From Mucilaginibacter pedocola (GTDB taxonomy: Bacteria > Bacteroidota > Bacteroidia > Sphingobacteriales > Sphingobacteriaceae): DNA of 64,000 nucleotides. The DNA is taken from contig NZ_MBTF01000012.1 in NCBI RefSeq assembly GCF_002013915.1, positions 310,001 through 374,000 on the forward strand, written 5' to 3'. The position numbers were made by a program, and so were the translations under genes. This document shows, piece after piece, positions 7,615 to 16,705 of this stretch. Position 1 is the stretch's first letter. Each line of letters begins with the position of its first letter. The notes beneath the pieces are model-generated. The model had not been told where the DNA came from, ran no database searches, and saw only the letters and a list, made by a program, of their open reading frames with translations.

Positions 7615-9225
7615 ATGAAAAAACTCATTCTATTTACACTGGTATTGGTTGCAGCCTTAGGGTTTATAACGGTTAAGTATTTTAAAAGCTTAACCACATC
7701 CGGCGTGCATGCTGGTAATATTATGCGCACCATACCCGATAGTGCAGTGGCCGTTTTTGAGTTTAGTAACGATAAAGGCTTTTACGAAATATTTACCGAT
7801 AACACCCTACTGGGCAGCCTTATTGGCGAAAAACAATTAAGCCAGTTAGATACCGTGCGCAAGGTTTTATTTAGTAACCCGGCCTTACAGCGCTTTTTTG
7901 ATGCGAGCAACATTTTCATCTCGCTGCACCCATCGGCAATTGGTGGCCCGGGCTTGCTGCTTACTGCCGCCGCCGCAAAGGATTTCGACGTTAATACCTT
8001 TGATGACCTTGCCAAGCAAAAGCAAACCGGGATGCTCATCACATCCTTCACTATCGACGAGAAGAAAGGCTTCACGGTATATTTCACTGCGCTTAAAAAA
8101 CGCTTTTACCTGGTAAATACCGATGAGAACATCTTTTCGGCAAGTTTTTCTAAAGACCTGGTGGTAAAAGCGGCGCTATACAAGAACGATAAAGAGAACG
8201 ACACCTTTAAGCCCCTGCCCGATCAGCAGAACTTAAACTCGCTGGCCAACCTGTATATTAATTACGAGGAGTTAACGCCCCTGTTCGATAAACTATTCCG
8301 CACTAAAAACCACGACTTGTTCAAAAGCTTTCGTCTGCTCCCTGCAACTGCCGGGCTGAACTTGAATTATAAAACCGATGCTCTGATGTTTAATGGTTAC
8401 ACCAACATCAGGCGCGATAAGCCCGCCAGCTATTTAAACCTTTTTGCCACGCAAGCCCCGGTAGAAAACAACCTGAAGGAGATATTCCCATCTACCACAT
8501 CGTACTCCATGAGCATGGCCGTATCAGACCCGGCAAAGTTCCTGTCCGACCTGATTACCTTTCATGAAAAGGCAGGGCTTAAAACAGAAAGAGACACTGC
8601 ATTTGCACGCGTAAAAAAAGAAACAGGGATAGACCTGCGCAGCGAACTAAAACAAGCCCTTAGTAACGAATTTGCTGTAGTAACCACCCGCTACCGCGAA
8701 CGCTTTGCCATTATTACAATAAAAGATGGAGCCAAATTACGCCCCGCTATGGTGAACATCAGCACCATGGTGAATGATGATATGGGCCAATTTAACTACA
8801 ACAAGCTACCCTACTTTTTATTGGGCGATGCCTTCAACTCCTTTAGGCGCCCCTATTTCCGCATTATGGATAACTACCTGGTGTTGGCCAACAGCGTGAA
8901 AGAGCTGGATAGCTTTGCCGATAGTTACCTGAACCGAAAATTCATTAACAAAACCGAGCAATACAGCCATTTTGATAACCTTACCGGCGAGCGCAGCAAC
9001 GTTACCTTTTTTATCAACTTCCGCAACTCGCGGATGATATTGCAAAACGATCTGAAAGAGAACGTTTGGGAAGCTTACAAAAGCAACGAGCTTTCGCCCG
9101 AAAACTTCTACGGTGCTTCGTACCAGCTTACTGCTACCGACAATAATTTTTACACCAACTTTTGCATGCTGCGCAATGCTGCCGATAGCACTAACCTTTC
9201 TTCAACGGTTAAAAATGTACCTTAA
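7615..9225 (+). CDS. Conserved membrane-anchored protein, DUF3352-like
   Basis: About 536 residues from MKKLILFTLVLVAALGF, which forms a single N-terminal membrane helix or uncleaved signal; the remainder looks periplasmic. After the anchor comes IPDSAVAVFEF, then alternating strands and helices with paired segments such as VFEF/FLVNTDENIF and FRIMDNYLVLANS. Such repeats resemble DUF3352-type proteins, which have no known function; this assignment is weak. A TTG-initiated frame 18 nt upstream exists but would place polar residues before the anchor. No operon partner: divergent from DUF423 and 123 nt from the next gene. Confidence 0.6.
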   Translation: MKKLILFTLVLVAALGFITVKYFKSLTTSGVHAGNIMRTIPDSAVAVFEFSNDKGFYEIFTDNTLLGSLIGEKQLSQLDTVRKVLFSNPALQRFFDASNIFISLHPSAIGGPGLLLTAAAAKDFDVNTFDDLAKQKQTGMLITSFTIDEKKGFTVYFTALKKRFYLVNTDENIFSASFSKDLVVKAALYKNDKENDTFKPLPDQQNLNSLANLYINYEELTPLFDKLFRTKNHDLFKSFRLLPATAGLNLNYKTDALMFNGYTNIRRDKPASYLNLFATQAPVENNLKEIFPSTTSYSMSMAVSDPAKFLSDLITFHEKAGLKTERDTAFARVKKETGIDLRSELKQALSNEFAVVTTRYRERFAIITIKDGAKLRPAMVNISTMVNDDMGQFNYNKLPYFLLGDAFNSFRRPYFRIMDNYLVLANSVKELDSFADSYLNRKFINKTEQYSHFDNLTGERSNVTFFINFRNSRMILQNDLKENVWEAYKSNELSPENFYGASYQLTATDNNFYTNFCMLRNAADSTNLSSTVKNVP

Positions 9226-9348
9226 GCGCAACTAAAAAACACTTTTTCCGTTAAAAGGCAGTATAATTTGGAGTAGTTTACAGCTAAATCAAATTGGAGT
9301 TATATATTTAAGGGCGGCAAACGGCCAGCATAGATACGGCGAGATTTT

Positions 9349-10788
9349 ATGAAGAGAATTTTACTGGTTTTTTCACTGATACTATTTACCATCCACTGTT
9401 TTGGCCAACAATATTCGCAGTACAATACCGGTACCCTTTACGACTCGTTTGAAAACCCTTCGAGGGCTTCTTTCACGCCCGACTCGAGCCGTAAATACGC
9501 CTTCAACTTTTTCTTACCAAACTTTTCTGTAAACTCGTTTTTAACAGGCAACTCGCAGGTACCATTAAAATCGAGAGCATTTTTGGGTTATTACACTATG
9601 GATAACCTAAAGTTTGGCGAGAACAAGTTTAACCGTGTAAACTTTAATGCCAATTACTACGCCATCATGTTCAAAATATTCAGTAATCTGGATGGCAACA
9701 CCGAGATGGGGATATCGGCACAAGTTAAAACGGAGCTACGCGGATTATTTTCAGACGAATCTATCGCTCTGTTTAATGGCCCAACCGCTTTTGAGAACGA
9801 CCACTACCAAAATATTTTTAACAACAGTGCTATCTATCAGGCCTACCACCAGGTTAGCTTTACCTACCGCGAAAAAATAAACCGACAACTTGCAGTTGGC
9901 TTTAAACTTAGCGCACTGATGGGTATACGTTACCAAAAAATAGACATCGCTACATCGGCTTTAGATATTGACAGGCTTAACGACCAGGCCTTCCTTACTA
10001 TGACGGGGCGCTACAAAATGAATTATATACCCGGCAGCTTTACCACGCACGATTACCTGCCAACCTTCCGCAACCCGGGTGCGGCAATAGGCTTAGGTGT
10101 ATCATTTAAAACCCGCGATGCTTTTAACCTGCAATTTAACTTAAAAGACCTTGGTTTTATACACTGGAGCAACCGTTCGTACAATTACAATTTCGCATCG
10201 ATGGATACCATCCCGCAGTTTTCTACGGGACGCCGCGAAAATAACATATACGATGCTGCCAAAAATGTAGCTAAAACCAACGAAACCCGCGGTGGTTTTA
10301 TAACGCCTACCAACTCGAGGTTTGAGGCAAGTGCCAACAAAACCTTCTGGCTCGATTACGGTAACCAATTCCGTTACTCGCCAACACTGGTGCTATCTAA
10401 AGAAGTATTTTTTGATGGTTTTACGGCAGCCCTGGTAAACCCTATTACCAAAGGCAATTACACGCTTAGCCTTACAACGGCCTATAATAACTATAAATTA
10501 CTCAGCGTGGGCGGGCAGTTTATGATAAAAACGCCTAATGCAGAGTTTTTTGTAGGTAGCGAAAGAATAATACCTACCACAAGGCTTGCCATGGCATCGC
10601 TCAGGAACCAAAGCCAGATAAATAAAAACCCCTCGTATACGAGCGCGGACTTGTTTTTGGGGGTAGCATTTAAGTTTGGGCCACTTATAGAGCATCCGCT
10701 GAATGCAAGCTACGTACCAACCGAACAAAAGCGTGGTTTTATATCGCGCATATGGCGCCGCATATTCGGCCGCGACGAAGACTATTAA
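9349..10788 (+). CDS. Outer-membrane beta-barrel-like protein (DUF5723-like)
   Basis: A 479-residue exported protein. Residues 1-19 (MKRILLVFSLILFTIHCFG) form a signal peptide ending before QQYSQYNTG. The rest is rich in alternating aromatic/polar strands typical of Bacteroidota barrels: DSFENPSRASF, FNFFLPNFSVNSF, GLGVSFKTRDAFNLQFNL, VGGQFMIKTPNAEFFVGS, and LFLGVAFKFGP. It resembles the DUF5723 family of presumed outer-membrane proteins; its substrate is unknown. Its stop overlaps the stop of the convergent tsaB by a few bases, so no terminator separates them. Confidence 0.65.
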   Translation: MKRILLVFSLILFTIHCFGQQYSQYNTGTLYDSFENPSRASFTPDSSRKYAFNFFLPNFSVNSFLTGNSQVPLKSRAFLGYYTMDNLKFGENKFNRVNFNANYYAIMFKIFSNLDGNTEMGISAQVKTELRGLFSDESIALFNGPTAFENDHYQNIFNNSAIYQAYHQVSFTYREKINRQLAVGFKLSALMGIRYQKIDIATSALDIDRLNDQAFLTMTGRYKMNYIPGSFTTHDYLPTFRNPGAAIGLGVSFKTRDAFNLQFNLKDLGFIHWSNRSYNYNFASMDTIPQFSTGRRENNIYDAAKNVAKTNETRGGFITPTNSRFEASANKTFWLDYGNQFRYSPTLVLSKEVFFDGFTAALVNPITKGNYTLSLTTAYNNYKLLSVGGQFMIKTPNAEFFVGSERIIPTTRLAMASLRNQSQINKNPSYTSADLFLGVAFKFGPLIEHPLNASYVPTEQKRGFISRIWRRIFGRDEDY

Positions 10789-11459
10789 GCCTTCTTAGTG
10801 CCAACAATAAAATCTTTCAAATAATAGGGTTCAAAGTAAGCAACATCTACAATATCTTGTTGCTCAAATTTAGCGGCGGCAATTGCCGTAAGGTGCCTTG
10901 CCGAGTTGGCAAAGCCATCTAAGAAATATGCATTGGCATTATGCCCCAGCGCCTGGCGGCATTTGGCGGCACCATCGCCAAAAAACAATATTCTATTATC
11001 CGTCAAAATATCGGCAAAGCTATTTTCATCAATAATTTCGGCGGCGGTTGGCTTTATAGCATTGCCTCCGGCATCAAATACCGCGGTAAACACCTCCATG
11101 CGGCGGGCATCTATCATGGGGCATAACAGCATTGCCGCGTCATCCTGCTCAACACCGGCTGCCATAGCGGCTAAGGTATCAACAGCTATCAGTGGCTTCT
11201 CCAGCGCATAGCACAGGCCTTTTGCGGTAGATACACCTATACGTAAGCCCGTGTATGAACCAGGCCCGCAGCTCACAGCAACGGCATCAATATCGGCATA
11301 AGCCAAATTCAGTTCAGCTAAAAGCTCGCCTATGTAAACGGTTATTACTTCGGCGTGTATATTACGCTGGTCTATCTCTTTAAAATCCAACACCGCGCCA
11401 TTACGCGCAATGGCTACCGAACACGATGTTGTTGCTGTTTCTATTTGTAGGATGGTCAT
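10785..11459 (-). CDS. tsaB: tRNA threonylcarbamoyladenosine biosynthesis protein TsaB
   Basis: TsaB is the non-catalytic ASKHA-fold partner of TsaD in the t6A37 tRNA modification complex. From the ATG at 11459 the protein is 224 residues and begins MTILQIETATTSCSVAIA; the HAEVI and CGPGSYTGLRIGVSTAKGL motifs (about 65-90) are diagnostic. The frame is open for 35 codons upstream, but that extension is encoded by an intergenic repeat and is not part of the family, so I reject it. The end overlaps the convergent outer-membrane gene by 4 nt. Confidence 0.96.
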   Translation of the reverse strand: MTILQIETATTSCSVAIARNGAVLDFKEIDQRNIHAEVITVYIGELLAELNLAYADIDAVAVSCGPGSYTGLRIGVSTAKGLCYALEKPLIAVDTLAAMAAGVEQDDAAMLLCPMIDARRMEVFTAVFDAGGNAIKPTAAEIIDENSFADILTDNRILFFGDGAAKCRQALGHNANAYFLDGFANSARHLTAIAAAKFEQQDIVDVAYFEPYYLKDFIVGTKKA

Positions 11460-11594
11460 GATTGGTGAGTAGTTGCCTGGTGAGTAGAGAATAGTTGCAA
11501 AATTCGATAATAATATAGCGGGCAAAAATAAGCAGTGGGTAAGTAATACGCAATATAAAACCACTCACTACCCTCCATTCACCACTAACCAGCC
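11460..11594. repeat. Intergenic GGTGAGTAG-type repeats with complementary arm
   Basis: Two direct GGTGAGTAG units (11464-11472 and 11479-11487) face a CACTCACTA/CATTCACCAC arm (about 11562-11584) between tsaB and yidD. Complementarity is partial. The layout matches the other simple-sequence inverted arms of this window. Confidence 0.5.
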
Positions 11595-11834
11595 CTAAGG
11601 AACAGGATCATGCCCGTGGCCTCCCCAGGGGTTGCAGCGGGCTATGCGTTTAACGGTAAGCCAGCCGCCTTTAAACGGCCCGTATTTGCGTATAGCCTCT
11701 GCCCCGTATTGCGAGCAGGTGGGCGTGTACCGGCAAGATGCACCCAGCATTGGCGATAACAGGTATTGGTATAGCTTTATCAGCAGCAAAAACAAACTGC
11801 CTATCAGCCGCTTTAGTCCGTTCCACAAAAACAT
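11595..11834 (-). CDS. yidD: Membrane protein insertion efficiency factor YidD
   Basis: A 79-residue protein with an N-terminal amphipathic/hydrophobic helix and the YidD signature: [17 protein letters not shown], then [18 protein letters not shown] and [13 protein letters not shown] (the conserved HDPVP ending). YidD assists YidC-dependent insertion of membrane proteins. Its ATG shares one base with the rnpA stop (TAATG), so the genes are translationally coupled in the conserved rpmH-rnpA-yidD order. Confidence 0.97.
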   Translation of the reverse strand: MFLWNGLKRLIGSLFLLLIKLYQYLLSPMLGASCRYTPTCSQYGAEAIRKYGPFKGGWLTVKRIARCNPWGGHGHDPVP

Positions 11835-12217
11835 TATTTGGTGGCCTCCCCTGCCAACTGGTTCAAAAGCTTCTGCATCTTTTTTTCGATGAAGGCGTAG
11901 TCGGCCAGTTCTTTACCAATGTAACCAATAGAAAGCAAAATGCGCTTATCGGCACCGGTAAGTTGCTGGTAAAGTAAGGTTTGTTTGTTTAAGCGGTAAG
12001 CTTCGCGCATGAGGCGCTTAAGCAGGTTACGGTCGACAGCGCGCTTATAGCGTTTTTTACCAACCGAAAATAATACCTGCACAGGATAGGCTTGCTCTGC
12101 GGGTGCGAGCTGCCATGACACCCTGAATGGGTAACATAAAAAAGAAGAACCGCTATGAAAAAGGCCATCAATAAACCTTTTGTTACATAACCGTTCTTCT
12201 TTTTTAAAAGTATGCAT
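11834..12217 (-). CDS. rnpA: Ribonuclease P protein component
   Basis: RnpA binds the RNase P RNA and helps tRNA 5' leader processing. The 127-residue basic protein begins [20 protein letters not shown] and contains the RNR-type signature as [22 protein letters not shown] (quoted in parts: [22 protein letters not shown]). Located between rpmH and yidD, as is usual in bacteria, and likely read from the promoter ahead of rpmH. Confidence 0.96.
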   Translation of the reverse strand: MHTFKKEERLCNKRFIDGLFHSGSSFLCYPFRVSWQLAPAEQAYPVQVLFSVGKKRYKRAVDRNLLKRLMREAYRLNKQTLLYQQLTGADKRILLSIGYIGKELADYAFIEKKMQKLLNQLAGEATK

Positions 12218-12293
12218 AGTTGTTAGCGCCGAACCAAATTTAAACTAATAACAGGCTCAGCCCCTTATCTGATAAGGAGAAACAACCGGTATA

Positions 12294-12452
12294 TCAAGCT
12301 TTGTGGCTGCGCTCGTCAGATACAGTTAATCTTTTGCGGCCTTTGGCTCTTCTTGCTGCTAATACGCGTCTGCCGTTAGCAGATGACATGCGCTCACGGA
12401 AACCGTGTTTATTTTTCCTTTTCCTTTGTGAGGGCTGAAATGTTCTTTTCAT
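12294..12452 (-). CDS. rpmH: 50S ribosomal protein L34
   Basis: A 52-residue, strongly basic protein reading [20 protein letters not shown] from the ATG at 12452, followed by [20 protein letters not shown], the universal L34 pattern. It ends with [12 protein letters not shown], a short tail. It is the first gene of the rpmH-rnpA-yidD operon, 76 nt ahead of rnpA, with a consensus promoter 52 nt upstream. Confidence 0.97.
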   Translation of the reverse strand: MKRTFQPSQRKRKNKHGFRERMSSANGRRVLAARRAKGRKRLTVSDERSHKA

Positions 12453-12503
12453 GGCTCTATTTTATATTTTTATTCTAATCTGTCGTTCCAAAAAACAAGA
12501 GTG

Positions 12504-12534
12504 CAAATGTAGGGTATTTTTTAGTTTTTTCAAA
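12504..12534 (-). promoter_or_regulatory. Consensus Bacteroidota promoter of rpmH-rnpA-yidD
   Basis: Read on the minus strand: TTTG (12534-12531), 19 nt, then TACATTTG (12511-12504). This is an exact match to the TTTG-N19-TAnnTTTG consensus of the primary sigma factor in Bacteroidota. Predicted transcription start is near 12497, giving a leader of about 45 nt. Confidence 0.8.
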
Positions 12535-12594
12535 TATAAATGTTGTAATTTGATAACGCGTATTTATCAACATATTAACACACCTGCTTAAACT

Positions 12595-13467
12595 ATGAAA
12601 TTTGCCGCCGCATTGCTTCTATTGCTGTTCCCCTTAGTTGCTTTTTGCCAGGACCCTATGGCCGCCCACTACAAAATATACAATACCGCAAAAAAAGCAC
12701 CCGCTACTTTAGACGATGTAGTGGCCGATATGGCCAGAAACGACGTATTATTTTTTGGCGAAGAGCATAACGACAGCACCGGGCATTATTTAGAAGCTTT
12801 GGTATTTAAAAAGTTGGCAGAGAAATATCCCGGCAAACTGGCCCTCTCGATGGAGATGTTCCAAACCGATTGCCAAACGGTGATGAACGAATACCTTGGT
12901 GGTTTCATCCGCGAGAAGAACTTAATTACCGAAGGCCGCGCCTGGAAGAATTACAAAGATTACCGCGCCATGGTTGATGCCGCTAAGGATGCGCACCTGC
13001 CCGTTATTGCAGCCAACGCCCCCACCCGCTACACCAACCTAACTACCCGCGCCGGGCTGCCCGAATTGCAAAAGCTTGATGCAATGGCCAAAAGCTGGCT
13101 GCCTCCGTTGCCTATTGATACCGCTACCGGGCGCTATTACGATAAGTTTGGCGAAATAATGGGCGGGCACGGTGGGCCTATGCACGTTTACCAATCGCAA
13201 AACCTGTGGGATGCTGCCATGGGCTACAGCATTGCTAAATTTTACAAGGCTAATAAAGGCACCAAAATATTCCAGGTGAATGGCGGTTTCCATAGCGAAG
13301 AAAAGCTGGGAACTTTTGCACAATTACAAAAATATGCGCCGGGCATAAAAGCTATTAACATACAGGCCTACGCCGATGACAGTTTTGATAACCCCAACTG
13401 GGAAAAGTTTGCCACGTTTGGCGATTACATTATCCTAACCGACCCCAAGCTGCCTAAAACATTTTAA
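12595..13467 (+). CDS. ChaN family heme-binding-like exported protein
   Basis: A 290-residue protein with signal peptide MKFAAALLLLLFPLVAFC (the cysteine is followed by QDP, so either signal peptidase I or a lipoprotein signal is possible). It carries ChaN-family motifs: VLFFGEEHND (about 50-60), ALSMEMFQTDCQ (about 82-93), and FQVNGGFHSE near 225. In Campylobacter, ChaN is an iron-regulated lipoprotein that binds heme; a heme role here is inferred only from the family. Monocistronic; its 3' end overlaps the convergent membrane-protein gene by 14 nt. Confidence 0.85.
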   Translation: MKFAAALLLLLFPLVAFCQDPMAAHYKIYNTAKKAPATLDDVVADMARNDVLFFGEEHNDSTGHYLEALVFKKLAEKYPGKLALSMEMFQTDCQTVMNEYLGGFIREKNLITEGRAWKNYKDYRAMVDAAKDAHLPVIAANAPTRYTNLTTRAGLPELQKLDAMAKSWLPPLPIDTATGRYYDKFGEIMGGHGGPMHVYQSQNLWDAAMGYSIAKFYKANKGTKIFQVNGGFHSEEKLGTFAQLQKYAPGIKAINIQAYADDSFDNPNWEKFATFGDYIILTDPKLPKTF

Positions 13468-13774
13468 TGCTACCTGTGCGTTTGCTGCGTACGGCAATGG
13501 CATTGGCAATAAAAAATACAGCACTTACAAAGCAGGCAACCAGTAGCAGCACCAGCTCTATAACATCGTTACCGAAGTAGAGTTGGATGGCTGTATTATC
13601 GCTAACATAATCGGCCAGGTAAAAGGCGGCTATCGAATAAATAAAAGTAAACAGAAGGTAAACAGGGACCAGCAAGTACATAAACGGGCGCTTTACCCCT
13701 ACCAATACTTTACGAAAGAGCAGCGATAACACCAAAAAGGCAATAAACAGCAATACTACATACAGGTCGGCCAT
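13454..13774 (-). CDS. Small membrane protein of unknown function
   Basis: 106 residues with three hydrophobic segments (about 2-20, 30-53 and 70-95) and a basic C-terminus (RSKRTGSIKMF). I do not recognise the family. Its ATG overlaps the stop of the MmcQ/YjbR gene by one base, so it is translationally coupled as the last gene of a four-gene run starting at mscL. Confidence 0.6.
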   Translation of the reverse strand: MADLYVVLLFIAFLVLSLLFRKVLVGVKRPFMYLLVPVYLLFTFIYSIAAFYLADYVSDNTAIQLYFGNDVIELVLLLVACFVSAVFFIANAIAVRSKRTGSIKMF

Positions 13775-14118
13775 TATTCGTCGAAGGTTATAAGTGCCGC
13801 ATATTTTTTAGGTGCTACCTCGCAGTAAGCTACTTTTAATATCTCGGTACACATTTCGGGTAAAACAGTTTGCAAATTCAGGTGCGTCCAGCCCAGTTTG
13901 CCCCATTTATTTGGTACGGGGTAAACCATGTTGGCATCGGCAAGGCAAAACAGGCACTGATCGGTAGGCGAAAGTTTTACTGTAGCGCGATGATGCTCCG
14001 CTACCATGGTTGCAAATATCTTGCCACCTATCCTGAATGATGTTTTATCAAAGTGCGGCTCTTCTGTTACGTGAGGTAGCGAGAGCGTAAACTGCCTGAA
14101 CGTATCTGTGCCTATCAT
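13774..14118 (-). CDS. MmcQ/YjbR family protein
   Basis: A 114-residue cytoplasmic protein with the MmcQ/YjbR pattern: LSLPHVTEEPHFDKTSFRIG, then KIFATM, VKLSP, and GWTHLNL near residue 75, ending in AYCEVAPKKYAA. The fold is related to double-wing DNA-binding proteins; the biological role is not established. It lies 5 nt from the upstream gene and overlaps the downstream one. Confidence 0.9.
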   Translation of the reverse strand: MIGTDTFRQFTLSLPHVTEEPHFDKTSFRIGGKIFATMVAEHHRATVKLSPTDQCLFCLADANMVYPVPNKWGKLGWTHLNLQTVLPEMCTEILKVAYCEVAPKKYAALITFDE

Positions 14119-14123
14119 TGGTT

Positions 14124-14498
14124 TTATCGCATAATGTTTACACCCTGATGCCTAAAACCTATCACTTTCATAAAAGAGGGTGCATCGTTATTGGTTAACC
14201 TTCGCAATATCACGGTATCTCCTTTAGGAACCCATTTTGCATCAAATACGATATCTAATTGATGTTTACTACCCTGGTAATTGTAACTCAATAAAGTATG
14301 CGGTATAGGTTGCCGCCCCGTAGGCTCCTCATACACCGAATCGATATTGCAATAAACCGAAACTCCATCAACTGCCAACTTATGGCCTACTTGCTTCTCG
14401 TTATACTGTGTGCAAAAATATATCGCAATACCTATCACTACCCCAAGAATTCCATAGGTGTAAAACATCGCCTTTTCGTCCTCGCGGCTGTAGTACAT
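14124..14498 (-). CDS. Membrane-anchored protein of unknown function
   Basis: 124 residues with one membrane helix (about 12-30, YGILGVVIGIAIYFC) and a small extracytoplasmic beta-rich domain (VDGVSVYCNIDSVYEEP ... LLSYNYQGSKHQLDIVFD ... GDTVILRRL). The layout resembles DUF3592-type small envelope proteins, but I cannot assign a family. Three nucleotides from mscL and 5 nt from the MmcQ gene, so almost certainly cotranscribed. Confidence 0.6.
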   Translation of the reverse strand: MYYSREDEKAMFYTYGILGVVIGIAIYFCTQYNEKQVGHKLAVDGVSVYCNIDSVYEEPTGRQPIPHTLLSYNYQGSKHQLDIVFDAKWVPKGDTVILRRLTNNDAPSFMKVIGFRHQGVNIMR

Positions 14499-14501
14499 AG
14501 C

Positions 14502-14912
14502 TTATTTCTTCGCTGCCAGCAAATCCCTTATCTCGGTAAGCAATACCTGCTCTTTAGATGGCGCAGGCGGTGCCGATGGTGCAACTTCTTCTTTCTTCTT
14601 CATGGCGTTGATAGCTTTTACCACAACAAATATGCAGAAAGCAATAATCAGGAACTGAATTACGGCATTAATAAACAGCCCGTAGTGTATGGCCACTTCG
14701 GCAACTTTTGTGGCTTCGTTGGCGGGGGTAAGCACTATTTTTTTATCGGCAAAATCTACACCGCCGGTGATGTAGCCTATTGGCGGCATAATAACGTCTG
14801 ACACTAAAGAGGTTACAATTTTACCAAATGCAGCGCCAATGATAACACCCACGGCCAAATCAACCACGTTGCCTTTTACGGCAAACTCTTTAAATTCTTT
14901 TACAAATCCCAT
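14502..14912 (-). CDS. mscL: Large-conductance mechanosensitive channel
   Basis: MscL opens a wide pore in the inner membrane on hypo-osmotic shock. The 136-residue protein starts [20 protein letters not shown] (the conserved amphipathic N-terminus), followed by TM1 ([19 protein letters not shown]) with [11 protein letters not shown], a periplasmic loop, TM2 (about 77-100), and a charged C-terminal helix [13 protein letters not shown] that forms the cytoplasmic bundle. First gene of the minus-strand run down to 13454. Confidence 0.96.
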   Translation of the reverse strand: MGFVKEFKEFAVKGNVVDLAVGVIIGAAFGKIVTSLVSDVIMPPIGYITGGVDFADKKIVLTPANEATKVAEVAIHYGLFINAVIQFLIIAFCIFVVVKAINAMKKKEEVAPSAPPAPSKEQVLLTEIRDLLAAKK

Positions 14913-15043
14913 AATGCTTAAAGTTTATTGTGATTTAAAGTTATTAATATTTCATAATTGCCCGCAAACAAAATAGCCGAAAAAGCATTTACAACTTTAC
15001 ATCATTCAGCTATAACTAATTTCATAACTCGGGCTATTTGATG

Positions 15044-15051
15044 TATTTTTG
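15044..15051 (+). promoter_or_regulatory. Candidate -7 element for rpoN
   Basis: TATTTTTG matches TAnnTTTG and lies 15 nt before the rpoN ATG. A clear TTTG at -33 is not seen. Confidence 0.5.
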
Positions 15052-15066
15052 CGCTCGTCTTAACTT

Positions 15067-16542
15067 ATGCTTAAACAGAACCTTCAACAGAAACTTTTAC
15101 AAAAGCTATCGCCGCAGCAAATTCAATTTATAAAATTGCTGCAGGTGCCTACCGTATCGCTTGATACGCGCATAAAAGAAGAACTGGAAGAAAACCCCGC
15201 CCTCGAAGATATCAGCTTAACCAACTTAAACGAACCTGAAGAACAATACCCCGACCGCGACCCTGACGACGATTACAACAGTGGCGACGAGGAACGCGGC
15301 GAAGCCGATGAGTTTAACATTGACGATTACCTGCAGGAAGATAACGTAAACGACTACGGATCGCGCTATGACCAAAACGGTGACGACGAAGACGACCGTA
15401 AAGAAATACCTATTGCCGTGCAAAGCTCGTTCTTCGAGAGCCTGCAGGCGCAGCTGGACCTGTTACCACTATCAGACAAAGACTTTGCCATTGGCCGCCA
15501 GATAATAGGCAGCCTTGATGATGACGGCTACCTGCGCCGCCCTGTGATGAATATTACCGACGACCTTGCCTTTTCGCAAAACGTAATGGCCGAAGACGAG
15601 GAAGTAGAAGATATGCTGAAGGTGATTCAAACCTTCGACCCGGCCGGTGTTGGCGCACGCAGCCTGCAGGAATGCCTGCTGATACAGCTACGCAAAAAAG
15701 ATGCTACCGACCCCATCATCAAAAAAGCGATAATGGTGGTTGAAGATTACCTTGACGAATTTACCCGCAAGCATTACGATAAACTGGAGCGCTCGCTGAA
15801 TATGAATTCCACCGAATTGCGTGCGGTAGTGAACGAAATATTGAAGCTTAACCCAAAACCCGGCGATAGCAACGAAGTAAGCACCAAGCAAATGCAGGTG
15901 ATACCCGATTTCCATATCACCAATAACGATGGGGTATTGATACTGACCCTAAACTCTAAAAACGCGCCCGAGCTGAAAGTTAGCCGCAGCTACCAGGAGA
16001 TGTTTCAGCATTACGAGAAGGCATCGCAAAAAGATAAAAAGCTGAAAGAGGCCGTACAATTCGTAAAACAAAAGCTCGATTCGGCCAAATGGTTTATTGA
16101 TGCTATTAAGCAACGCCAGCAAACCCTGCTGAAAACCATGAACGCCATAATGCAGTACCAGTACGATTTCTTTTTAACCGGCGACGATAAGAACCTGAAG
16201 CCGATGATCTTAAAAGATATTGCCGACCGCATTGGTATGGATATCTCCACCGTATCGCGCGTGGCCAACTCCAAATACGTACAAACAGAGCACGGCACCT
16301 TCCTGCTGAAATCGTTCTTCAGCGAAGCCATCCAAACCGAAAGCGGCGAAGAGGTATCAAACAAAGAAGTAAAAAAGATACTGGAAGAGCACATTGGCAA
16401 AGAAGACAAACGCCACCCCCTCGCCGACGAAAAACTTACCGAAATACTAAAAGATGCCGGCTACAACATTGCCCGCCGCACCGTTGCCAAATACCGCGAA
16501 CAAATGAATATCCCGGTTGCGAGGTTGAGGAAAGAACTTTAG
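15067..16542 (+). CDS. rpoN: RNA polymerase sigma-54 factor RpoN
   Basis: Sigma-54 directs RNA polymerase to -24/-12 promoters that need AAA+ activators. The 491-residue protein shows region I (QKLLQKLSPQQIQFIKLLQV near the start, rich in Gln and Leu, and the ELEENPALE motif), an acidic region II (about 55-115, many Asp/Glu), and the core- and DNA-binding region III ending in the RpoN box ARRTVAKYREQ (about 470-480). Monocistronic; followed by the strong terminator at 16614-16649. No -24/-12-activator gene is seen in this window. Confidence 0.97.
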   Translation: MLKQNLQQKLLQKLSPQQIQFIKLLQVPTVSLDTRIKEELEENPALEDISLTNLNEPEEQYPDRDPDDDYNSGDEERGEADEFNIDDYLQEDNVNDYGSRYDQNGDDEDDRKEIPIAVQSSFFESLQAQLDLLPLSDKDFAIGRQIIGSLDDDGYLRRPVMNITDDLAFSQNVMAEDEEVEDMLKVIQTFDPAGVGARSLQECLLIQLRKKDATDPIIKKAIMVVEDYLDEFTRKHYDKLERSLNMNSTELRAVVNEILKLNPKPGDSNEVSTKQMQVIPDFHITNNDGVLILTLNSKNAPELKVSRSYQEMFQHYEKASQKDKKLKEAVQFVKQKLDSAKWFIDAIKQRQQTLLKTMNAIMQYQYDFFLTGDDKNLKPMILKDIADRIGMDISTVSRVANSKYVQTEHGTFLLKSFFSEAIQTESGEEVSNKEVKKILEEHIGKEDKRHPLADEKLTEILKDAGYNIARRTVAKYREQMNIPVARLRKEL

Positions 16543-16548
16543 TGGTTA

Positions 16549-16575
16549 GCCCCCTCCGCCCCCTGAAGGGGGAAC
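16549..16575. repeat. Left arm of perfect 27-bp inverted repeat
   Basis: C/G-rich arm (GCCCCCTCCGCCCCCTGAAG then GGGGAAC) exactly complementary to 16666-16692. The pair encloses the terminator between rpoN and the PorP/SprF gene. Confidence 0.9.
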
Positions 16576-16613
16576 CTTTGATTAGGATTGCGGAATACAC
16601 AATATGTATAAAC

Positions 16614-16649
16614 AAAAATGCCCGGTAGTTTACACTGCCGGGCATTTTT
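16614..16649. terminator. Bidirectional intrinsic terminator
   Basis: A perfect 12-bp stem, AAAAATGCCCGG (16614-16625) with CCGGGCATTTTT (16638-16649), and a 12-nt loop. T-runs on both strands let it serve the convergent rpoN and PorP/SprF genes. Confidence 0.9.
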
Positions 16650-16665
16650 GTTATAATTTTCAAAA

Positions 16666-16692
16666 GTTCCCCCTTCAGGGGGCGGAGGGGGC
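16666..16692. repeat. Right arm of perfect 27-bp inverted repeat
   Basis: Exact reverse complement of 16549-16575, 14 nt from the stop end of the PorP/SprF gene. Confidence 0.9.
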
Positions 16693-16705
16693 TCGGGGCT
16701 CGGGC

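Noticed and set aside
11460..11564. A 35-residue N-terminal extension of TsaB
   Set aside because: It is encoded by intergenic repeat sequence and is absent from the family; the ATG at 11459 gives the standard start.
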